Positions 52,598 through 57,099 of a stretch of 57,099 nt of DNA are shown in pieces. The stretch is from Promethearchaeota archaeon (GTDB taxonomy: Archaea > Asgardarchaeota > Lokiarchaeia > Sigyniarchaeales > SOKP01): assembly GCA_018238625.1 (NCBI GenBank), contig JABCSY010000013.1, positions 1-57,099 of the forward strand, in the 5' to 3' direction. The translations under genes were made by a program, and so were the position numbers. The first letter of the stretch is position 1; each line of letters starts with the position of its first letter. Below the pieces are notes generated by a model that was given only the letters and a program-made list of their open reading frames with translations, was not told the DNA's origin and did not search any database.

Positions 52598-53806
52598 TTG
52601 AATTTATCCAAGTTTGGAATAGCATTTTTACTTCTGGCGCTCCGGATTAACAAACATATTAGAGGATACGTTGATTTTTATTTTGGTCCTGAAAATTTAA
52701 GAAAAATTGTTGACAACGAGTCTATAACATCGCCAAAAAAATTGTTATTAGACTCCAAAACTTTATTGAAACAGTTGGGGTCACAAGGATACGATAAAGA
52801 GCGTGAGCGGTACTTAGAAAAAATGCTTACAGCAATGAGGACTTCAATAGAATTGTTAATCGGAATCGAGATTTCTATTAAAGATCAATTTTTAAGGCTT
52901 TATGATGTAGATTTACAACCAGTTAACGAAGCTGAGTTGGATAATTTAAAAGAGGAATTTAATGAAGCATATCGAGGTCTTGGAAGTCTAGAAAAACGAA
53001 TGAACGATTTAAGAGTACGACGAACTGTTCCTGAGGGTAACGTATTTGAATTATTTAAGAAAGCTCTCAACATCACGAGAGAACGAACTAAAGAATTGTT
53101 TGTCGATCTCTTACATCAAAATGAGCACATTAATATAGAGCTAGTAAAATATAACAATAATAATGAAGCAAAATGGTCGTATTACAATTGGTACAAGGGT
53201 AATTTTTGTTCCCGAATAGAGGTTAATCCGAATTTTAACATTTATTGGACCGGATTTTTGTTTGTTGCCGCACATGAGGGTTATCCTGGACATCATACAG
53301 AATTTGTTGTCAAAGAACAGAAGTTATATCGCGAATTGAATCAGTTTGAACACTCAATACTACTGCTACATAACCCTAAATTAATCATCTCTGAAGGTAT
53401 AGCCGATTTAGCAGTGAGGATGCTTTTTTCCTATCGAGAAGAATCAGAAATTAGTTTACAAGAATTTTGTCTAGACCCATTAAAAGAAGATTCTCTTGAA
53501 GTATTGATTGCACAAAACAAGGTAAAAGGAAAAATATCGCTTTTTTGGTATAATTTTGCTTATCACGCTCTTATTGATAGATATAACAATGAGGAATTAA
53601 TGCGATATGGAAAAAATTTTGAAATTATTAACAAAGAAACTATAAAAAATCAACTCAAAAAAATCTCTAACCCAGTTTATTCAAAAAACGCTTTTATGTA
53701 TAACCTTGGAAGCAATATCATAAAACACAAGTACGGAAAGGTCCCTTCAGTTAAAAATTTTCGATATCTTCTCGTTAATCCAATTTTACCTTCAGATTTA
53801 ATATAA
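52598..53806 (+). CDS. DUF885-like zinc metallopeptidase, copy B
   Basis: A 402-residue paralogue of the protein at 4130, same strand, 48 kb away. The zinc site is intact: 'AAHEGYPGHH' and 'ISEGIADLAVR'. Unlike copy A, it starts with TTG at the equivalent position, behind 'caaagacgaaatt', which is shared with copy A. The two proteins end with the same 'FRYLLVNPILPSDL'. Differences are spread evenly and both reading frames are open, so both copies are probably working. Downstream come the same conserved block and then two tiny peptide genes instead of one. No signal peptide. Confidence 0.75.
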   Translation: MNLSKFGIAFLLLALRINKHIRGYVDFYFGPENLRKIVDNESITSPKKLLLDSKTLLKQLGSQGYDKERERYLEKMLTAMRTSIELLIGIEISIKDQFLRLYDVDLQPVNEAELDNLKEEFNEAYRGLGSLEKRMNDLRVRRTVPEGNVFELFKKALNITRERTKELFVDLLHQNEHINIELVKYNNNNEAKWSYYNWYKGNFCSRIEVNPNFNIYWTGFLFVAAHEGYPGHHTEFVVKEQKLYRELNQFEHSILLLHNPKLIISEGIADLAVRMLFSYREESEISLQEFCLDPLKEDSLEVLIAQNKVKGKISLFWYNFAYHALIDRYNNEELMRYGKNFEIINKETIKNQLKKISNPVYSKNAFMYNLGSNIIKHKYGKVPSVKNFRYLLVNPILPSDLI

Positions 53807-53996
53807 CACTTCATTATATACATCCAAGAATATATCTTATAATTTCATTCATTTTTCACTAGAGCGTCTAGCATTAAACTTGATGAGGTATAATATTTAG
53901 AATTGTTTTGACCTACATTTATAAAAAATTATTTTTAAAAATCCCCAAGAGCTTAAGTTGGTTATTTTATGCTAGTCACTTTTCATTTTTTTAGGA

Positions 53997-54006
53997 GTTT
54001 AAATAA
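53997..54006 (+). promoter_or_regulatory. TATA-like box of tiny peptide gene 2 (candidate)
   Basis: gtttaaataa, identical to the box at 5464-5473 and at nearly the same distance (about 127 bp) from the peptide ATG. Confidence 0.4.
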
Positions 54007-54124
54007 ATTTTGTTAAATTAATAAATAGTTTTGAAAAAACTAAATATAAATCATCCATTTTGGCTTCAAATTAAAAAGAAGAAGAAGTCAAATACATTTC
54101 AATAAACAAATTGAGTGAGAAAAA

Positions 54125-54157
54125 ATGCCTGGTCAAGACGGTTTTGTCCCATATTAG
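54125..54157 (+). CDS. tiny peptide gene 2 (MPGQDGFVPY, 10 residues)
   Basis: ATG plus nine codons and TAG encode M-P-G-Q-D-G-F-V-P-Y. Upstream it shares 'aaattgagtgag' with gene 1. One base is missing relative to gene 1 after the Pro9 codon; this replaces TAA by a Tyr codon, and a TAG follows at once, so the length is kept. The first base of its terminator stem coincides with the last base of the stop codon. Confidence 0.5.
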   Translation: MPGQDGFVPY

Positions 54158-54198
54158 ATGTTTATTATTGAAACATCATATATTTTCCTTTCTTTTTT
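54157..54198 (+). terminator. hairpin plus T-run after tiny peptide gene 2
   Basis: GATGTTT (54157-54163) pairs with AAACATC (54171-54177) across a 7-nt loop; a T-rich tract follows (54181-54198). Confidence 0.6.
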
Positions 54199-54303
54199 AA
54201 AATGAGTATTTTAAAAGTATAATGTAATATAATTAAATAGATCGGTTTCAAATTAAAGGAAAATGAGTTAAATTCTTTACAATTATTAAATGAAGGGAGC
54301 AAA

Positions 54304-54333
54304 ATGCCTGGTGAAATTGGAATAGTACCATAA
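54304..54333 (+). CDS. tiny peptide gene 3 (MPGEIGIVP, 9 residues)
   Basis: ATG plus eight codons and TAA encode M-P-G-E-I-G-I-V-P. The ribosome-binding site aagggag lies about 4 nt before ATG. Its upstream region is shorter than, and mostly unlike, that of genes 1 and 2, whereas the ORF and the terminator are alike, which argues that these two parts are under selection. It lies 147 bp after gene 2 and 211 bp before the methyltransferase gene. Confidence 0.5.
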   Translation: MPGEIGIVP

Positions 54334-54336
54334 TTT

Positions 54337-54379
54337 GGTGTTTTTTTGTAAAAACATCACCTATTTTCCTTTCTTTTTT
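54337..54379 (+). terminator. hairpin plus T-run after tiny peptide gene 3
   Basis: GGTGTTTTT (54337-54345) pairs with AAAAACATC (54350-54358), one G-U pair included, and is followed by a T-rich tract (54363-54379). The A-to-G change against the other copies keeps the stem through a G-U pair. Confidence 0.6.
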
Positions 54380-54543
54380 AAAATGTGTATTTTCATTGAA
54401 AAAAGATTGCCTACATCCATGAATATTCAGGTATCATATTAGATAACGCCTTTGCTAAATCTTTATCAAGAGTGATTCTTTTACAGTCATATTATATATA
54501 TCTTTAAATTAGACAACAACTTTACGTTTAAGAGTGAGAATAA

Positions 54544-55362
54544 TTGAATAAGAAATATTACGATGCAAACAAAGAACTCTGGGATGAGTTTGCGAGGTTA
54601 CATTATGAAACAGAAAGTGAGGATTACAGCGTAAAATCGTTTTTAGAAGGACAAACTACTTTAAAATCTTACGAATTGAAAGAAATGGGAAACGTGAAAG
54701 GAAAATCATTGTTGCATCTCCAATGTCATTTTGGTCTTGATACGCTTTCTTGGGCAAGAGAAGGGGCTACAGTTACAGGAATTGATATCTCCAGCGAAGG
54801 AATTCGATTAGCTAAATTACTCGCAAAGCAAACTAAACTTGAAGCTATTTTCATTGAATCGAATCTCTACGACTTGCCTAAGGTTCTATCTGAGAAATTT
54901 GATATTGTATATACCTCAATTGGAGTACTCTGTTGGCTAAATGATCTAAAGGAATGGGGAAAAATCATTACTCATTTCTTAAAACCAGGTGGATTCTTTT
55001 ACATAGCTGAAACTCATCCTTTTTCAATGGTTTTTGACGATCAAACCAAAGATATCAAAGAACTTCAAGTTTATTACAATTACTTCCACGATCCTAAACC
55101 TATGGAATTTATTGCAGATGGATCATATGCTTCAGATGAAATTAAAATTGAACCAAAAAAAGAATACGAATGGGCTCACAGTATGTCAGATATAATTAAT
55201 TCACTAATTGAAGCTGGTTTGAGAATTGAATTTCTAAATGAATACCCTTTTTCTACTTGGCAACAATTCCCGTTTGCTGAATGTGGACCCGATGGATTTT
55301 TTCGACTAAGAAATCAAAAAGCTGAAATTCCTCTTTTATTCACGTTAAAGGCTGTAAAATAG
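54544..55362 (+). CDS. class I SAM-dependent methyltransferase
   Basis: A 272-residue methyltransferase: motif I is 'LLHLQCHFGLDTLSWA' (a variant of the usual G-x-G-x-G, frequent in this subgroup), then 'VTGIDISSEGI', 'FDIVYTSIGVLCWL' and 'LKPGGFFYIAETHPF'. It belongs with small-molecule methyltransferases of the Methyltransf_11/25 type; the substrate is unknown. TTG start with gagtgagaat upstream; a TATA-like tattatatata lies about 50 bp before. It is the first full gene behind peptide genes 2 and 3. Confidence 0.85.
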   Translation: MNKKYYDANKELWDEFARLHYETESEDYSVKSFLEGQTTLKSYELKEMGNVKGKSLLHLQCHFGLDTLSWAREGATVTGIDISSEGIRLAKLLAKQTKLEAIFIESNLYDLPKVLSEKFDIVYTSIGVLCWLNDLKEWGKIITHFLKPGGFFYIAETHPFSMVFDDQTKDIKELQVYYNYFHDPKPMEFIADGSYASDEIKIEPKKEYEWAHSMSDIINSLIEAGLRIEFLNEYPFSTWQQFPFAECGPDGFFRLRNQKAEIPLLFTLKAVK

Positions 55363-55486
55363 CCTCAAAAGGAGATAATGAGAAAATTAAAAAGGACATA
55401 TCGATCTTAAATTTTACTATTATTTTCTTCTTACTTCTCAATTTCGCAACACTTACCGTCTGCTACTCATAAAAAAAAACAGAGAT

Positions 55487-55654
55487 TTAATAAGGTAGGA
55501 AATCCGACATCATACTAAACATAAGATCGTACATTACGGAAAATCCAAATATAAAGTACACAATGGTACCTACTATATAGATAACTATCGCAGCGATTGG
55601 TTTCCATTTTTGCTCGGTCTCGCTATATCCAATAATCCCGAGGATTAACCCCAT
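55487..55654 (-). pseudogene. fragment of a membrane protein (or 55-residue membrane peptide)
   Basis: On the minus strand a frame starting at ATG 55654 encodes 55 residues with two membrane segments ('GLILGIIGY' and 'AAIVIYIVGTIVYFIFGF'), ending '...FLPY'. Similar membrane-like sequence ('CIFGTYAVTGTGS') continues upstream of this ATG in the same frame into the oppositely oriented ARPP-like gene, so the true protein was probably longer and has lost its front part. A short intact gene remains possible. Confidence 0.4.
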
Positions 55655-56361
55655 TGAACCAGTGCCAGTTACAGCATATGTACCAAAAATACACGATCCC
55701 AGCGAAATGCGTAGAACAATCGAGATGGAACTATCGCAAAGGAAAAGGGTTTAAATCTTCCAGTACAAGACTACATCCCAATGTTGCTTACGAAGCCATA
55801 TCTTCTGTAGGTCAAGGCTCAGTTTGGAACGAAATCCAAGCGTATAGATCAGAAATGAAATATAACGGTAACATTGCCCCAACTCAGAGTTACCTAGAAA
55901 TGACCGAGAATATTGAAAAAGAAACGGTAAAAATTGTAAAATCGTTTAAAAATCTAGAAGATCAGTGTGGTATAGCTACTTTTATCAATGGCGAGTTTAT
56001 AGGTATAGAATTTTACGCAAACGCACAAGTATGGGAAGCAATGAGTAAAGACATACTTAAAGCGTTTGCGATCGAATCGCTGCGATTTAAAGATAAATCG
56101 TTTAACGAGAAATCAGAACTAAATGAGGTACAATTGATTACGGCTTTGCAGAGTTTAAAATTAAAATTCACTTCAAGAAAGGGCATTGGTCTTGGTGAAG
56201 TGGTCGAATTTGAATCGCAAGATAAAAAATGGCGAGGTAATACTCTTGTGCACGAAAATTCGTTAGTCCAGTTCTATATCGTTTCAAAAAGAGGAGGAAG
56301 CAGTAACCCTAATCAGCAAGAACAAGTTTTTCAAACGAATATAAGCCAAAGATATATATAA
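55654..56361 (+). pseudogene. ARPP/DUF6569-like protein lacking its N-terminal half
   Basis: A frame of 235 codons. Its residues 13-30 ('YTIPAKCVEQSRWNYRKG') match the middle of the ARPP-type (DUF6569) domain, where a 'P-x-x-C-V-E-Q-x-R-W' block normally lies about 90 residues in. The rest of the domain ('QGSVWNEIQAYR', then 'GIATFINGEFIGIEFYA') is present up to the C-terminus. The expected first half is missing, and the only upstream start is TTG at 55654, inside the membrane-protein fragment on the other strand. ARPP domains are linked to phosphatase and ADP-ribose chemistry by association only. The gene is probably 5'-truncated. Confidence 0.5.
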
Positions 56362-56482
56362 TGTCCTAAAAGTAAGCATTAGATGTATTGAAACACAATA
56401 TTTCAATTTTTTTTTATTTTTTTCCATTTAAAATCACAATAAATAAGTATTATTTTAAGAATTATAAGTACACTCCCACCTA

Positions 56483-56818
56483 TTAACCAGAGATTACCAC
56501 AAAAAAAGCAAACATTACACCAAAATAGCAGATGAACAAAAAGGCACACAAAACTCCCGAAAGCCGAGCAACCCACACACCACCACGAACTATCAAGACA
56601 AGTCCAAACAATGCTAAAACCAACGAACCAACCACTATAACTAAAGCAATTACGAATATTAGGAAAAACCCCCCAATCGTCCCCAGGTTGCCCAAAATCC
56701 TACTGTCAAACAATGCAAAACGAATTCCCTCATTTAACAAAAAATAGACGCTAAAAAAAATCCCTAAAGTTACATACAACACACCAAACGTCCGATACTC
56801 GTTCTCGTTCTCGTTCAT
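56483..56818 (-). CDS. small hypothetical membrane protein (111 residues, three membrane segments)
   Basis: Not recognised. Hydrophobic segments near 13-30, 45-77 (long, with glycine kink) and 85-109. The N-terminus (NENENEY) is made by a short GAACGA repeat. GC content is visibly higher than in the neighbours, which could mean recent arrival. Flanked by the truncated ARPP-like gene and a GNAT fragment. Confidence 0.5.
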   Translation of the reverse strand: MNENENEYRTFGVLYVTLGIFFSVYFLLNEGIRFALFDSRILGNLGTIGGFFLIFVIALVIVVGSLVLALFGLVLIVRGGVWVARLSGVLCAFLFICYFGVMFAFFVVISG

Positions 56819-56867
56819 AATAAACGCGCTCTAACAATAGAATTAAAGGATATATAAGTATATAAAT

Positions 56868-57098
56868 TTATGGAATTGAAACTCCGGAACACACTCCCAC
56901 CACCACACTTCTGAGCCCTTACTTCTTTTATTTTCGTAAAAGGTACCACTGTCTCACATTTGTCCCTGGAACAATCGCCTCTTCCATTACCTGAAAACCA
57001 AAGCGCTCGTAAAAAATTACATTTCTTTGAGTGGAAGTCTCAAGAAATATCGGCAAAGAATCCGTGGCCTTTTTTTCAATGAAATGTTCTATTAAGAG
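56868..57098 (-). CDS. GNAT-family acetyltransferase, C-terminal part (runs off the window)
   Basis: An open frame of 76 codons plus stop that enters from the right edge. 'PIFLETSTQRNVIFYERFGF' followed by 'QVMEEAIVPGTNV' is the end of an acetyl-CoA N-acetyltransferase (motif B with Y-E-R-F-G-F). After 'RQWYLYE' the protein has an unusual tail rich in Trp, where most relatives stop, so a small frameshift in the tail is possible. Confidence 0.75.
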
Positions 57099-57099
57099 A

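Larger units (their letters stand above)
53881..54240 (+). repeat. conserved block downstream of peptidase copy B (pairs with 5348-5705)
   Basis: Direct-orientation partner of 5348-5705. Between the peptidase stop and the start of this block, copy B carries about 65 bp that copy A lacks. The block contains a T-rich run (about 53978-53992), the TATA-like box, the second peptide ORF and its terminator. Confidence 0.75.

Noticed and set aside
1..57099. CRISPR array, insertion sequence with terminal repeats, or rRNA genes
   Set aside because: No regularly spaced direct repeats, no transposase-like protein, and no rRNA-like conserved sequence were seen.

Overview
The window reads as a chromosomal segment of an Asgard archaeon, most likely Lokiarchaeia-like. 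The DNA is very AT-rich. The information-processing genes are archaeal: family D DNA polymerase, Orc1/Cdc6, RpoH/RpoB, TFE, MBF1, PAN, NAC, Cbf5, RtcB/archease and CarS. Three Ras-superfamily GTPases, one Arf-like GTPase and several longin/roadblock-type modules add a eukaryote-like signature. Class III anaerobic ribonucleotide reductase suggests an anaerobe. The lineage is inferred; no rRNA is present.

Layout. 1-7.7 kb is accessory: the start of a leucine-rich-repeat gene running off the edge, a 903-residue repeat protein, a longin-winged-helix protein, a DUF885-like metallopeptidase with a downstream mini-gene for a 9-residue peptide, and a stand-alone, splicing-dead intein-like protein carrying an HNH nuclease and four zinc fingers. 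7.8-11.2 kb has the RNA ligase RtcB with its cofactor archease, a KH protein and CDP-archaeol synthase. 11.2-19 kb is a replication cluster (Orc1/Cdc6, DP1, DP2) with a candidate origin-recognition element just upstream of orc1. 19-35 kb carries an M28 peptidase, three tRNA genes (two with introns), a roadblock-GTPase fusion, ThiL, Cbf5, RpoH, RpoB, TFE, MBF1, PAN, a PUA protein and NAC. 35-51.6 kb is metabolic and membrane related: NrdD, MazG, an MfnA-type decarboxylase, PanB, a branched-chain aminotransferase, a DUF401 permease, an acyl-CoA synthetase-like protein and three GTPases. 51.8-57.1 kb is accessory again: a second copy of the DUF885-like gene, two more tiny peptide genes, a methyltransferase, a broken-looking junction of two gene fragments, and a GNAT fragment at the edge.

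Links between genes. RtcB and archease are the machinery that seals tRNA exons, and the window holds a tRNA-Thr with a 19-nt anticodon-loop intron and a tRNA-Lys with a 30-nt T-loop intron (position 59/60). Both fold into bulge-helix-bulge structures with the same TTCG:CGAA core. The MfnA-type decarboxylase (possible beta-alanine source) and PanB (ketopantoate) both feed coenzyme A synthesis.

Most unusual items. (1) Three tiny genes (4-5 bp apart from their own terminators) encode related peptides of the pattern M-P-G-x-x-G-x-x-P; two of them sit directly downstream of duplicated DUF885-like peptidase genes 48 kb apart. (2) An intein-derived protein has its own start, ribosome-binding site and stop, and has lost all three key splicing positions. 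(3) The T-loop intron in tRNA-Lys(UUU). All functional statements rest on reading motifs by eye; no database search was run.
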